Part shown: piece by piece, positions 34,010 to 43,620 of the stretch
How positions within the stretch are numbered: the first letter of the stretch is position 1
Layout: each line of letters starts with the position of its first letter
Assembly (NCBI GenBank): GCA_934525065.1
Contig: CAKSYX010000009.1
Span: 1-64,000 of the forward strand
Direction of reading: 5' to 3'
Length of the DNA stretch: 64,000 nt
Source of the DNA: an uncultured Eubacteriales bacterium
Lineage (GTDB): Bacteria; Bacillota; Clostridia; Oscillospirales; Acutalibacteraceae
Translations under genes and position numbers: made by a program
Notes under the pieces: model-generated
What the model was told of the DNA's origin: nothing
Databases searched by the model: none
Seen by the model: only the letters and a program-made list of their open reading frames with translations

Positions 34010-36301
34010 ATGGACGAAAAGAAAAAGAAAAATCCCCCTGCCAAAGAGCAGGAGGAACAGCTTCCGGAGCATTACGAAAACGACGGCTTTGACCGCCTTT
34101 TGGAAACGATTAAAATCAGCGGCTTTTCAAAGGAAGATATCGACCGCATAACCGCTGCCTATCATTTTGCGGAAAACGCTCACCGCGGGCAAAAGCGCCG
34201 CTCGGGAGAGCCGTATATAATCCACCCCGTTGCCGTGGCTCAGATTCTTGCGGAAATGGGCATGGACGCCGATTCCGTCTGTGCTGCACTTTTGCATGAC
34301 GTTGTTGAAGATACGCCTGTTACGGACAAGGAGATTCGCCAAAGGTTCGGCGAAACCATTGAACAGCTTGTTGACGGCGTAACAAAGCTCGGTCAGATTA
34401 CCACGAATAAGACCCGCAGCGACGATGACGCAACAAAAGAGGAGCAGCTGCTTCTCATGGAAAAGCAGCAGAGCGAAAACATCCGCAAAATGTTCCTCGC
34501 AATGTCAAAGGATATCCGCGTAATCATCATCAAGCTTGCCGACCGCGTTCACAATATGCGCACTCTGCGCTTCATGCCGGAGGAAAAACGCCGCTTTAAA
34601 GCGCGCGAAACGCTTGAAATTTACGCCCCAATAGCGCACCGCCTCGGCATCAGAGCATTCAAGGAGGAGCTTGAAGACCTTGCAATCAGCTATCTTGACC
34701 CGGTGGCGTATAAGGAAATTGCAACCACATTGGAGTCTCAGGTCGAATCGCGCCAGGCTTTCCTTGATTCAATCAAAAAGCAGATAAGCGAGCGCGTTCT
34801 CAAAGAGGTTCCGAACGCACACATCACCGGACGAATCAAGTCCGTTCACGGAATTTACAGAAAAACCTATATGCAGGGCAGAACCATTGACGAGATCTAT
34901 GACATCTATGCTGTCAGAATCATCGTTGATTCTGTTTTTGAATGCTATTACTGTCTCGGCATAATTCACGATATGTTCAATCCCATTCCGGGAAGATTCA
35001 AGGACTATATTTCAACACCGAAGCCTAATATGTATCAGTCGCTGCACACAACGGTTATAGGCAAGGACGGAATTCCCTTTGAGGTTCAAATCAGAACTTG
35101 GGAAATGCACCACACCGCCGAATACGGAATCGCCGCGCACTGGAAGTATAAGCTCGGAATCGGCGGCAAGGCGAAGTTTGAAGAACGCCTTGCGTGGATA
35201 CGTCAGCTTCTCGAAAACCAGAAGGAAAGCGACGATGTTGAAGAAATTGTCAGCATAATCAAAAGCGACTTCACCCCGGATGAGGTCTTTGCCTTCACGC
35301 CGAAGGGAGACGTAATCAGTCTCCCGATGGGCTCTTCAATCGTTGACTTTGCCTATGCGATACATTCGGCGGTCGGCTCAAAAATGATCGGCGCAAAGGT
35401 TGACGGAAGGATCACGACCCTTGACCACAAGGTCGGCAACGGAGAAATAATTGAAATTCTCACCTCCTCAACGCCGCGCGGACCGAGCCGCGACTGGCTC
35501 AAAATTGCAAAAACAAGCTCTGCACGCAGCAAAATCAAAAGCTGGTTCAAAAAGGAATGCCGCGAGGAGAATATCGTCAGAGGCAAGGACGAGGTTGAAC
35601 GCGAATTTAAACGTAACAACATTATTCTGCCCGAAAAGCAGATGCAGGAATTTTTGCTTGGTGTTGCCCAAAAGCAATCGCTTTCTTCGGTCGATGACCT
35701 CTACGCCGCAATAGGCTACGGAGGACTTTCGCTCAACAAGCTCATTCCGAGAATTAAAGAGGAATACGCAAGGCTCATCAAGGAGCAGAAGGGCGAGGAG
35801 CCCCAGCCGGAAAAAATTACAACTCAGAAAAAGATGGTTCGTTCACCGGAGGGCATTCTCATTGAGGGAATCGACAACTGTCTTATTAAGTTTTCGCGCT
35901 GCTGCGACCCTCTCCCCGGCGATGACATAATCGGCTTCATCACGCGCGGACACGGCGTTTCGATTCATACGCGTAACTGCACCAATGTTCCGAAGGATAT
36001 TGCCCACTGCCCCGAGCCCGAACGCTGGGTCAATGCCCGCTGGGACACAAAGGTTTCAGATTCCTACCGAGTTACGCTCTGCGTGACCTGCATCAACCGC
36101 GTCGGAATGCTTGCCGACCTTTCCGGTCAGCTTGCAAACCTGCACGTTATGATCCACTCGATCTTTACGAAAGAAACGAAGGACGGCCGCTGTGCAATAT
36201 ATCTGACGATCACCGTCAACTCCGCCGAACACCTCAGGGCTGTTGGCGAAAAGCTCAAAAGAATCAAGGGCGTGCTTGAGGTTGAGCGTTCCGGTCTGTA
36301 A
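34010..36301 (+). CDS. relA: Bifunctional (p)ppGpp synthetase/hydrolase (RSH)
   Basis: 763 residues. The HD hydrolase domain has HDVVED at 96-101. The synthetase region has RIKSVHGIYRK and NMYQSLHTTV, the TGS domain follows at about 425-485 (VFAFTPKGDV), and a C-terminal ACT domain ends the protein. It makes and degrades the stringent alarmone. Compared with the usual VTKLGKI...EEQQAENFRKM, about 18 polar residues are inserted at 131-148 (TTNKTRSDDDATKEEQLL). Start after AAAGGAGG; it is probably cotranscribed with recJ and dtd. Confidence 0.94.
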   Translation: MDEKKKKNPPAKEQEEQLPEHYENDGFDRLLETIKISGFSKEDIDRITAAYHFAENAHRGQKRRSGEPYIIHPVAVAQILAEMGMDADSVCAALLHDVVEDTPVTDKEIRQRFGETIEQLVDGVTKLGQITTNKTRSDDDATKEEQLLLMEKQQSENIRKMFLAMSKDIRVIIIKLADRVHNMRTLRFMPEEKRRFKARETLEIYAPIAHRLGIRAFKEELEDLAISYLDPVAYKEIATTLESQVESRQAFLDSIKKQISERVLKEVPNAHITGRIKSVHGIYRKTYMQGRTIDEIYDIYAVRIIVDSVFECYYCLGIIHDMFNPIPGRFKDYISTPKPNMYQSLHTTVIGKDGIPFEVQIRTWEMHHTAEYGIAAHWKYKLGIGGKAKFEERLAWIRQLLENQKESDDVEEIVSIIKSDFTPDEVFAFTPKGDVISLPMGSSIVDFAYAIHSAVGSKMIGAKVDGRITTLDHKVGNGEIIEILTSSTPRGPSRDWLKIAKTSSARSKIKSWFKKECREENIVRGKDEVEREFKRNNIILPEKQMQEFLLGVAQKQSLSSVDDLYAAIGYGGLSLNKLIPRIKEEYARLIKEQKGEEPQPEKITTQKKMVRSPEGILIEGIDNCLIKFSRCCDPLPGDDIIGFITRGHGVSIHTRNCTNVPKDIAHCPEPERWVNARWDTKVSDSYRVTLCVTCINRVGMLADLSGQLANLHVMIHSIFTKETKDGRCAIYLTITVNSAEHLRAVGEKLKRIKGVLEVERSGL

Positions 36302-36348
36302 TTGCGCCGGCTTAAAAAAATTCAAAAAATGTTAACGGAGAGACAAAA

Positions 36349-36807
36349 ATGCGTTGTGTAATTCAGAGGGTTACCGAAGCCTCGGTAACGGTTGACGGAA
36401 AAATTACAGGACAAATTCAAAAGGGCTTCATGGTGCTGCTCGGTGTTATGGAGGGCGACACCGAAGAGGAGATGCGCCTGCTTGCAAAAAAGGTCGGAGA
36501 GATTCGGATTTTTACCGATGAAAACGACAAGATGAATCTTTCGCTTTCTCAGGTCGGCGGAGCTGTTCTTCTGGTTTCCCAGTTCACCCTCTGCGCAGAC
36601 ATTGCAAAAGGACGCCGCCCCTCCTTTACTCCCTCGGCAAAGCCGGAAAAGGCCGAAGGGCTGTATCTTGCCTTCGGCAAAGAGCTTGAAAAATACGGTG
36701 TTGCAGACGTTCAGTACGGCGTTTTCGGTGCCGACATGGAGGTTCGGCTCTGCAACGACGGCCCCGTTACAATTGTTATGGACACAGATATATGGAAAAG
36801 AGGATGA
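36349..36807 (+). CDS. dtd: D-aminoacyl-tRNA deacylase
   Basis: 152 residues, usual length. MRCVIQRVTEASV at the start, LLVSQFTLCAD, and CNDGPVTI are the DTD signatures, the last two forming the active site that rejects L-aminoacyl-tRNA. It recycles tRNAs mischarged with D-amino acids or glycine. It follows the RSH gene by 47 bases and precedes the MBL hydrolase by three, the same neighbours seen in many Firmicutes. Confidence 0.95.
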   Translation: MRCVIQRVTEASVTVDGKITGQIQKGFMVLLGVMEGDTEEEMRLLAKKVGEIRIFTDENDKMNLSLSQVGGAVLLVSQFTLCADIAKGRRPSFTPSAKPEKAEGLYLAFGKELEKYGVADVQYGVFGADMEVRLCNDGPVTIVMDTDIWKRG

Positions 36808-36810
36808 AAG

Positions 36811-37449
36811 ATGAATCTCAAGGTTGAAGGCTATCCTGTCGGAGCTATTGAAACAAACTGCTTTCTCGTCACGGACGAGGAAAGCTCTCATTGCTTTCTC
36901 GTTGACCCCGGCTGCTGGGACGGCTCGCTCAAAAGGCTGCTTCTCAATGTGAAGGAGGGTGAACTTGATTATATCCTCATCACCCACGGCCATTTTGACC
37001 ATATTCTCGGCATTGCGGACGTTCAAAAAAGATACGGCGGAAAAATCGTTATCCACGAAAAAGACGCCGATTGCTTTGTCAACAAAAAGAAATCTCTCAT
37101 AAGGAGCATGGGCGCCGAAGGCGAGCTGCCCGAAAAGGCGGACATCATCGTCAAGGACGGCGACAGGCTCCCGTTTGCGGGCGGCTTTATCACCGTTATG
37201 CACACTCCCGGCCACAGCGAGGGCAGCGTCTGCTATCTCATTGACGACCTCATCTTCAGCGGAGACACGCTCTTTTTCGGCTCGGTCGGAAGAACCGATT
37301 TTGAATACGGCAACTATGACGATATAATCAAAAGCGTGAAGCGCCTTGCCGCGCTTGAGGGCAACAGAAAGGTCTTCCCCGGCCACGGTATGCTCACAAC
37401 GCTTGAAAGAGAAAGAAAAAACAACGTGTATATTAACGAAGGAAAATGA
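36811..37449 (+). CDS. Metallo-beta-lactamase-fold hydrolase (glyoxalase II-like)
   Basis: 212 residues. The metal motif THGHFDHILG (HxHxDH) is at about residues 52-61. A later His in TPGHSEGS, the Asp in FSGDTLFF, and His in FPGHGMLT complete the two-metal site. The length matches short YcbL/GloB-like hydrolases acting on thioesters such as S-lactoylglutathione analogues; the true substrate is unknown. It overlaps hemZ by four bases (ATGA). Confidence 0.88.
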   Translation: MNLKVEGYPVGAIETNCFLVTDEESSHCFLVDPGCWDGSLKRLLLNVKEGELDYILITHGHFDHILGIADVQKRYGGKIVIHEKDADCFVNKKKSLIRSMGAEGELPEKADIIVKDGDRLPFAGGFITVMHTPGHSEGSVCYLIDDLIFSGDTLFFGSVGRTDFEYGNYDDIIKSVKRLAALEGNRKVFPGHGMLTTLERERKNNVYINEGK

Positions 37450-38924
37450 AGCTTATAATCATCAACAATACCTATCACTATGAAACTGAAAACCTCGTCA
37501 GGGTTTTCTTTCCGAACGAAAAAATCGAAACCGTTCACGAGAACGGAGAAGAAGGCGAACGCTTTGTGAAAACAAAGCTGAGCCGAACCGAAAACGGCGT
37601 TTTGATTTTTGTTTCAGCCCGTCTTTCGGGAGAAGCAAAGGAGCTTGAAAAAGAGTTTTCTTCAAGCGAAAAGCTCCCACAGGAAAGCGAAGACAGCTTT
37701 TTTGAGCGCAAGATTGCGCAATTGCTTTTTAAACTTCTTCAAAGTCAAACCGAATACACGCCTCCCTGGGGAATACTCACTGGCGTAAGGCCGGCAAAGC
37801 TCATGACAACGCTTTGCTCTGAGCTTGGCGAAGAAAAGGCTTTGGAATACTTTGAAAACGAGCTTTTTGTCAGCCGTGAAAAGGCTGAGCTTGCGCTTTT
37901 TGTTGCAAAAAAGGAAAAGCCGATTATTGAAGAAAGCCTGAAAAATTCCTTCAGCCTTTATGTTTCAATTCCGTTTTGCCCAACGCGGTGCAGCTATTGT
38001 TCTTTTGTCTCCCATTCAAACGAGAGCGCAAAAAAGCTCATTCCGAAGTATGTTGCCCTCCTTTGCAAAGAAATTGAGGAAACGGCAAAAATCGCTTCGT
38101 CGCTGTCCCTGAAGCTTGAAAGCGTATATATAGGCGGAGGAACACCGACGGCGCTGCCGGCCGGGGAGATTTTGCGTCTTACACGGGCGATATCGGAGCA
38201 TTTTGATATTTCATCGGTTCGTGAGTATACTATTGAGGCGGGCAGACCCGACAGCGTTGACGAAAAAAAGCTTGAGGTAATAAAGCAAAGCGGTGCAGGA
38301 AGAATCAGCATAAATCCGCAGACGTTCAACAACAGCGTCCTTGAAGCGATCGGCCGCCGCCACAGCGCGGAAATGACCGAAGAGGCGATGCTGCTTGCCC
38401 GTGAACACGGCTTTAGTAATATCAATATGGACCTTATCGCCGGACTTCCGACGGATACGTTTGAAAGCTTTGAAAAAACGCTTGAAAAAACGCTCTCCTT
38501 TGAGCCGGAGAACATCACCGTTCATACCCTTGCGCTCAAGCGTTCCTCAACCCTTGTCACAGAGGAAAAAGAAAAAGGCAGCGCCCTTGAGGCGCAGAAA
38601 ATGCTCTCCTTTGCCTTTCGAAAGCTGACGGGAAACGGCTATGAGCCTTATTATATGTATCGTCAGAGCAAGTGTCTCGGCAATCTTGAAAACGTAGGCT
38701 GGGCAAAAAGGGGCTTTGAGTGCCGCTATAACGTTTATATGATGGAAGAATGCCACACCGTTCTCGCCTGCGGCGCAGGTGCGGTTACGAAGCTTCGCTC
38801 TCCGCTTTCAAAAGACATTGAACGAATTTTTAACTTCAAATACCCGTATGAATATATTGACCGCTTTGACGAATTGCTTGAACGCAAAAAGTATGTTGCA
38901 TCCTTTTACGAAGGCAAGCTTTGA
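37446..38924 (+). CDS. hemZ: HemZ-type radical SAM coproporphyrinogen dehydrogenase-like protein
   Basis: 492 residues. The radical SAM cluster motif CPTRCSYC (CxxxCxxC) lies at about 178-185, after a 175-residue N-terminal extension typical of HemZ rather than HemN. GGGTPTALP and the AGRPD motif follow. HemZ/HemN relatives oxidise coproporphyrinogen III, but many act as heme chaperones or have other roles. The Cys following the third ligand in HemN (CxxxCxxCxC) is Phe-Val here (CSF), which weakens the case for true HemN activity. No other heme gene is nearby. Confidence 0.82.
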   Translation: MKLIIINNTYHYETENLVRVFFPNEKIETVHENGEEGERFVKTKLSRTENGVLIFVSARLSGEAKELEKEFSSSEKLPQESEDSFFERKIAQLLFKLLQSQTEYTPPWGILTGVRPAKLMTTLCSELGEEKALEYFENELFVSREKAELALFVAKKEKPIIEESLKNSFSLYVSIPFCPTRCSYCSFVSHSNESAKKLIPKYVALLCKEIEETAKIASSLSLKLESVYIGGGTPTALPAGEILRLTRAISEHFDISSVREYTIEAGRPDSVDEKKLEVIKQSGAGRISINPQTFNNSVLEAIGRRHSAEMTEEAMLLAREHGFSNINMDLIAGLPTDTFESFEKTLEKTLSFEPENITVHTLALKRSSTLVTEEKEKGSALEAQKMLSFAFRKLTGNGYEPYYMYRQSKCLGNLENVGWAKRGFECRYNVYMMEECHTVLACGAGAVTKLRSPLSKDIERIFNFKYPYEYIDRFDELLERKKYVASFYEGKL

Positions 38925-38957
38925 TTCTCGGGCAAAAGGCGAAAACTGTAATTTGAG

Positions 38958-39908
38958 GTGGTGAGAAACACGGCCGAATATAATAATATTTCCGATATCA
39001 ATGAAATGGCGAGTCTTTCTCCGGATAAGCTCATTGAGCTGAGCGAGGAATTCTTTCTCTCACAGGTAGAAAAGGCGGCAAAAAACGTTTGCGCAGACAG
39101 CAGAAAGCGTGTTATAATGCTTGCCGGCCCCAGCTCCTCGGGAAAGACAACGACCGCCGAATTGCTTTCAAACGAGCTTTTAAAGCTCGGCAGAGCTGCG
39201 AAGGTCATTTCGCTTGACGACTTCTATCTCAATCAGGACAAGAAGCTTTATTTTGAGGACGGAACGCCTGATTTTGAAACTGTCAAATCGCTTGATGTTG
39301 AAGAGATCATCAGCTGCCTTTCCGATATCACCGAAAAAGGGGAAGCGCACCTCCCGCGGTTTTCCTTCACAAAGCAAAAGCGCGAAGAAGAGCGGTTCTG
39401 CCTCACTCTTAAAGAGGATGAGCTGGTAATCGTTGAAGGGCTTCATGCGCTCAACCCGATCATCACCGATACTTTGGACAAAGAAAAGCTTTCAAAGCTT
39501 TATGTCAGCGTTTCTTCAAGAATGATGAGCGGCGGCTCGGTTTTCCTTTCAAAAAGGGACATCCGCTTTGTCCGCAGAATGGTTCGCGATTATTACTTCA
39601 GAAATTCAAAGGTCGATTATACCTTCTTCCTCTGGAACGGCGTCAGAATGGGAGAGGACAGATATCTCTTTCCGTTCAGCTCGCTCGCCGACATGAAAAT
39701 AGATTCATTCCACAGCTATGAGATGTGCGTTCTCAAAACAACGGCACTTGAGCTGCTTGCGCACATTGAAAACAAAAGCCCTTATTACGAAAGGGCAACC
39801 GAGCTTTGCGAAAAGCTTTCGCAGTTTGTTGCAATTGAAAAAGGCAGAATTCCGCAGGACTCTCTTCTGCGCGAATTCGTCGGACAGGAGGAAACACACC
39901 TTGGCTGA
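38958..39908 (+). CDS. Uridine kinase-family nucleoside kinase
   Basis: About 316 residues. Walker A GPSSSGKTT lies at about 57-65, with DDFYLNQD and EGLHALNP typical of uridine kinase and phosphoribulokinase folds. It would phosphorylate a nucleoside, probably uridine or cytidine. Many Clostridia relatives carry an N-terminal TGS domain; this one does not. The start is unclear: GTG 38958 lies inside the purine-rich GAGGTGGTGA that looks like the ribosome binding site, ACG 38970 has better spacing, and ATG 39004 has no ribosome binding site. It overlaps spoVB by eight bases. Confidence 0.82.
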   Translation: MVRNTAEYNNISDINEMASLSPDKLIELSEEFFLSQVEKAAKNVCADSRKRVIMLAGPSSSGKTTTAELLSNELLKLGRAAKVISLDDFYLNQDKKLYFEDGTPDFETVKSLDVEEIISCLSDITEKGEAHLPRFSFTKQKREEERFCLTLKEDELVIVEGLHALNPIITDTLDKEKLSKLYVSVSSRMMSGGSVFLSKRDIRFVRRMVRDYYFRNSKVDYTFFLWNGVRMGEDRYLFPFSSLADMKIDSFHSYEMCVLKTTALELLAHIENKSPYYERATELCEKLSQFVAIEKGRIPQDSLLREFVGQEETHLG

Positions 39909-41664
39909 AAGAAAAAAACAATCTCTTTTGACCGGAGCCGGAGTTCTCGCTGCGGCGACCGTTCTGGTAAAAATCATCGGCGCAATCTATAAAATTCCGC
40001 TGACGAACCTCATCGGAATGGAGGGCTATGCCTATTTCACCGGAGCATACGACATCTACGTTCCGATATACTCAATTTCAATGGCCGGCCTTCCGATCGC
40101 CGTTTCAAAGCTTGTTTCTCAAAACCTTGAGCTCGGCAGGGCGAGGAACGCGGAAAAAATCTTCGGCGTTTCAAGAAAGCTGTTTTTCCTTGTCGGCCTT
40201 TTCGGAACGATTCTGCTTGCAGCCGTTGCCGTTCCGTATTCCCGCATGGTTCACTCTCCGGAAAACTACATAAGCATGATCGTTGTCTCTCCGTGTATTC
40301 TTTTCTGCTGCATGATGTCATCCTTCCGCGGCTATTACGAGGGACTCAAGAACATGACGCCCACCGGCGTTTCTCAGGTCATTGAAGCGTTTGTAAAGCT
40401 CGTTTTCGGCCTTGCCGCAACATGGGCTTTTATCAGCGCGGTTCTCAACAACTACGCGAAAACCAGCGTTGAAGGCGTCGGAACCGTTCTCGGAGTGAGC
40501 GTAAGCAGCCAAAGCGAAGCACTCGGCGTGATATATCCCTATGCCGCCGCCGTTGCCATTCTCGGCGTTACCCTCGGCTCTGTTATAGGCTATGTCTATT
40601 TATATATCTACTACAAAAGGCACGGCTTCGGCTTTACAAGAGAGGAGCTTGTTAATTCCCCGCCGCCGGAGGAGGAAGGCGTTCTGCGCAGGCAGATCAT
40701 TTCAATCGCTGCTCCGGTTGCGCTCAGCTCCCTTATCGTCAACATCAGCAACATGATTGACACAACAATGATAAGGACCCGCCTTGCCCGTGCGGTCGAG
40801 ATCGGCATGGATGTCATAAAGAATATGTATTCCGAATCGTTCGCCGCCGCAAATGTAAGGGATGAGAAAATCGCCGATTACCTTTATGCGACCCACGCCT
40901 CGGTTCTCAACGTCAAGAACCTGATCCCGACAATCGTCATGACCCTCGGAATCAGCGCAATACCGATGCTTACCTCTGCCTGGACGGCAAGAAACAAGCG
41001 CGAGGTCAGAAAGACCGTTCACTCAACCCTTCGCGTTTCAATGATGATCTCGCTCCCGGCGGGACTCGGCATTGCGGCTCTCTCCGGCCCGATTCTCGAC
41101 CTGCTTTATCATTCGGAGTCGGCAATGATTCCCATAGGTGCGCCGCTGCTTAGGATTTACGGATTCGGAATTTTCATATTTGCCGTTGCTTCTCCCGTGA
41201 CGAATATGCTTCAGGCTGTCGGAAGGCTCGATGTTCCGATAAAGTCCGTTGCAATCGGTTCGGCCGTCAAAATCATTCTGAACTTCTTCCTTATCGGCAA
41301 CCCGAGCATCAACATAAACGGTGCTGTTTGGAGCACAATCGTCTGCTACATTATCATGCTTTCGATCAACGTTGTTTCGCTCGTGAAGGTGACAAAAATA
41401 CGGATCAATATCCTTTCCGTGTTTATAAAACCCCTTGCTGCCGCTGCTGTCTGCGCCGTTGCGGCGTATTTCAGCAATGTTCTTCTTGCCGATAAGCTCG
41501 GCCTTCCCGGACGCCTTTCAACCCTTGCTGCGGTCTGCGTCGGCGGTGTTTTCTACGCCGGAACGCTGCTTCTTATCAAGGGAATTGCAAAAGATGACGT
41601 TGAAATGCTCCCGAAGGGCGAAAAAATTGCAAAAGCACTTGCAAAATTCGGATTATTAGGGTAA
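39901..41664 (+). CDS. spoVB: SpoVB/YabM-type polysaccharide flippase (MOP superfamily)
   Basis: 587 residues with about 14 membrane segments. The N terminus, LLTGAGVLAAATVLVKIIGAIYKIPLTNLIG, is typical of SpoVB and related MurJ/Wzx exporters, which move lipid-linked wall or polysaccharide precursors. The start is TTG 39901 with AGGAGG at 39886-39891; longer upstream readings run through the nucleoside kinase gene. Its place before mazG, rqcP and yabPQ matches B. subtilis yabM. A loop after segment six (GFTREELVNSPPPEEEG) is normal for the group. Confidence 0.87.
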   Translation: MAERKKQSLLTGAGVLAAATVLVKIIGAIYKIPLTNLIGMEGYAYFTGAYDIYVPIYSISMAGLPIAVSKLVSQNLELGRARNAEKIFGVSRKLFFLVGLFGTILLAAVAVPYSRMVHSPENYISMIVVSPCILFCCMMSSFRGYYEGLKNMTPTGVSQVIEAFVKLVFGLAATWAFISAVLNNYAKTSVEGVGTVLGVSVSSQSEALGVIYPYAAAVAILGVTLGSVIGYVYLYIYYKRHGFGFTREELVNSPPPEEEGVLRRQIISIAAPVALSSLIVNISNMIDTTMIRTRLARAVEIGMDVIKNMYSESFAAANVRDEKIADYLYATHASVLNVKNLIPTIVMTLGISAIPMLTSAWTARNKREVRKTVHSTLRVSMMISLPAGLGIAALSGPILDLLYHSESAMIPIGAPLLRIYGFGIFIFAVASPVTNMLQAVGRLDVPIKSVAIGSAVKIILNFFLIGNPSININGAVWSTIVCYIIMLSINVVSLVKVTKIRINILSVFIKPLAAAAVCAVAAYFSNVLLADKLGLPGRLSTLAAVCVGGVFYAGTLLLIKGIAKDDVEMLPKGEKIAKALAKFGLLG

Positions 41665-41744
41665 AATAGCTTAGTTGCCGAATAATCAAATAGCACACGG
41701 CGAAAGCCCTTTTTCGGCGGCTTTAAATCTGAGGTAGTTTTAAA

Positions 41745-42551
41745 ATGAAAGATTTCAGTTTTAAATCAAAATACGGCTTTGACGACCTTTGCGAGATCAT
41801 GCGCCTTCTGCGTGAACCGGGCGGCTGTCCGTGGGACCGTGAACAGACTCATGAAAGCATCAAAAGCTCCTTCATCGAGGAGACATATGAGGTCATTGAA
41901 GCAATCAACAAAAACGATAAGACCCTCATGTGCGAAGAGCTCGGAGACGTTCTGCTTCAGGTCGTTTTCCACGCAGAAATTGAACGCGCAGAGAACACCT
42001 TTGACATAAGCGATGTCTGCGACGGAATCTGCAAAAAGCTCATTGAGCGCCATCCGCACGTTTTTGCGTCTGACAGTGCTGACACTCCGCAGGAGGTGCT
42101 CGTCAAATGGGACGAGATCAAGCGCAGAACAAAAGGACAAAAAAGCCAGGGCGACTCGATGAAGGCCGTTCCGCTTGAGCTTCCGGCTCTTATGAGGGCG
42201 CAGAAGCTTCAGTCCAAGGCAAAAAAAGCCGGCTTTGACTGGGAAGATGCCGGCGGAGCTTTCGACGCACTCAGAAGCGAGCTTGCGGAGCTTGAAGAGG
42301 CGAAGAGAGAAAAGGACTTTGCCGCGGTTGAGGATGAACTCGGAGACGTACTCTTTTCAGCCGTTAACGTTGCGCGTTTCCTCGGTGTTGACAGCGAAGA
42401 GGCTCTCACAAAAGCAAGCAACAAGTTTTTGAGGCGCTATCTTATCGTTGAGAAGCTTGCAAAAGAAAGAAATATCGACATGAAAGCCACGCCGATTGAA
42501 GAGCTGGACAAGCTTTGGGCTGAGGCAAAAAAATCACTTGAATCCAATTAA
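41745..42551 (+). CDS. mazG: Nucleoside triphosphate pyrophosphohydrolase MazG
   Basis: 268 residues, two tandem MazG domains. The first has [18 protein letters not shown] and [13 protein letters not shown]; the second has [19 protein letters not shown]. The EExxE/ExxD metal sites are intact. It hydrolyses non-canonical or surplus NTPs to NMPs. B. subtilis YabN has the same place next to the yabO-yabP-yabQ block but is fused to a methylase domain, which is absent here. Confidence 0.94.
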   Translation: MKDFSFKSKYGFDDLCEIMRLLREPGGCPWDREQTHESIKSSFIEETYEVIEAINKNDKTLMCEELGDVLLQVVFHAEIERAENTFDISDVCDGICKKLIERHPHVFASDSADTPQEVLVKWDEIKRRTKGQKSQGDSMKAVPLELPALMRAQKLQSKAKKAGFDWEDAGGAFDALRSELAELEEAKREKDFAAVEDELGDVLFSAVNVARFLGVDSEEALTKASNKFLRRYLIVEKLAKERNIDMKATPIEELDKLWAEAKKSLESN

Positions 42552-42607
42552 GGTGCGAGACAAATCTTCGCAGACTTATGGAAAATATATTTTTGGAGGA
42601 CACACAA

Positions 42608-42880
42608 ATGAATAAAACCGAATTGGTTGCTGCCGTTGCAGCGAAAGCAGAAATTTCAAAGAAGGACGCAGAAAAGGCCGTTGCAGCTGTTTTCGGCGCA
42701 GTTGAAGAAGCTCTTGTTAAGGGTGACAAGGTTCAGCTCATCGGCTTCGGCACTTTTGAAGTTAAGGAAAGAGCCGCAAGAACCGGTCACAACCCCAGAA
42801 CAGGCGAGGCTGTTGAAATCGCTGCTTCAAAGGTTCCCTCTTTCAAGGCCGGCGCAGCTCTTAAGAATGCTGTAAAATAA
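42608..42880 (+). CDS. hup: HU-family DNA-binding protein
   Basis: 90 residues. [10 protein letters not shown] at the start, [22 protein letters not shown] in the beta-arm region, and [17 protein letters not shown] at the end are diagnostic of HU. It is a dimer that bends DNA and shapes the nucleoid. ATG 42608 follows TTGGAGGACACACAA. It is inserted between mazG and rqcP, as in many Clostridia. A terminator follows, so HU may reach higher levels than the genes after it. Confidence 0.96.
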   Translation: MNKTELVAAVAAKAEISKKDAEKAVAAVFGAVEEALVKGDKVQLIGFGTFEVKERAARTGHNPRTGEAVEIAASKVPSFKAGAALKNAVK

Positions 42881-42894
42881 TGTGATTCACAAAA

Positions 42895-42924
42895 GGGGCC
42901 GCATTTGTGCGGCTCTGTTTTTTT
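42895..42924 (+). terminator. Terminator after hup
   Basis: GGGGCCGCA (42895-42903) pairs with TGCGGCTC (42908-42915), then a T run. It lies within the gene cluster and may only partly stop transcription into rqcP. Confidence 0.8.
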
Positions 42925-42937
42925 GGAGAAAACCAAT

Positions 42938-43180
42938 ATGAGACTTGACAAGTATTTAAAGGTTTCGCGCCTTATCAAAAGGCGCACCGTTGCAAACGAG
43001 GTCTGCGACGCAAAGCATGTTACCGTTAACGGAAAGGTTGCCAGAGCGTCATACGACGTCAAGGTCGGAGACGTGATTGAAATTCAGATGGGCGAAAACC
43101 GCCTTTGCGCAAAAGTGCTCGCTGTGAGTGAGCACGCAACAAAAGAAAATGCCTCGGCAATGTATAAGCTTATACCCTGA
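42938..43180 (+). CDS. rqcP: RqcP (YabO), S4-domain ribosome quality control protein
   Basis: 80 residues, a single S4 RNA-binding domain (MRLDKYLKVSRLIKRRTVANEVCD). RqcP acts with RqcH to elongate poly-alanine tails on stalled nascent chains on the 50S subunit. ATG 42938 after TTTTGGAGAAAACCAAT gives the family N terminus; the earlier in-frame start at 42905 runs through the terminator hairpin. Position matches B. subtilis yabO, between mazG and yabP. Confidence 0.92.
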   Translation: MRLDKYLKVSRLIKRRTVANEVCDAKHVTVNGKVARASYDVKVGDVIEIQMGENRLCAKVLAVSEHATKENASAMYKLIP

Positions 43181-43188
43181 ATCGTGTG

Positions 43189-43224
43189 GCGAATCGCTTT
43201 AATCAAAGCGGTTCGTTTTTTTTG
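43189..43224 (+). terminator. Terminator after rqcP
   Basis: CGAATCGCTTT (43190-43200) pairs with AAAGCGGTTCG (43205-43215), including one G-U, then eight T. It separates rqcP from the sporulation genes yabPQ. Confidence 0.88.
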
Positions 43225-43280
43225 GAAGGCACACTGTAATTTTTGCCTGCACTGCGCAAAAAAACCTCGTCTCTCAAACC

Positions 43281-43310
43281 GGCATATCCGCCGCTTTGCT
43301 TTCATAAGCA
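43281..43310 (+). promoter_or_regulatory. Sigma-E-like sporulation promoter of yabP-yabQ
   Basis: GGCATATC (43281-43288), 14-base spacer, CATAAGCA (43303-43310), compared with the B. subtilis sigma-E pattern of a KMATATT-type -35 and CATACANT-type -10. It is 32 bases ahead of yabP, which is sigma-E-controlled in B. subtilis. The match is partial. Confidence 0.5.
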
Positions 43311-43341
43311 TTAACGAATTGATGAAAAGGGAGGCTGTTTT

Positions 43342-43620
43342 ATGCAGGACGAAGTAATGAACGCCGGACCGCACAACCTGATTCTTGAAGACAGAAAAAA
43401 GCTCAAAATGACCGGTGTGACGGATGTGGACTCCTTTGATGAATCCTCCGTCACCGCTTATACGTCCGCCGGAGAGCTGACAATAGGCGGAACGGGACTG
43501 CATATCAATAATCTGAGCACGGAAAACGGCGAGCTGACGGTTGAGGGCAACATCACTTCTCTTGTTTATGTTGACCGCGAAATGAAAAGCACCGGATTTT
43601 TCGGCCGGATGTTCAGATGA
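43342..43620 (+). CDS. yabP: Sporulation protein YabP
   Basis: 92 residues. HNLILEDRKKLKMTGVTDVDSFDESSV is the family signature. YabP is needed for normal spore cortex or coat assembly in the mother cell. ATG follows AAAGGGAGG. Overlaps yabQ by four bases (ATGA), so the two are translationally coupled. It has its own promoter-like site after the rqcP terminator. Confidence 0.93.
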   Translation: MQDEVMNAGPHNLILEDRKKLKMTGVTDVDSFDESSVTAYTSAGELTIGGTGLHINNLSTENGELTVEGNITSLVYVDREMKSTGFFGRMFR

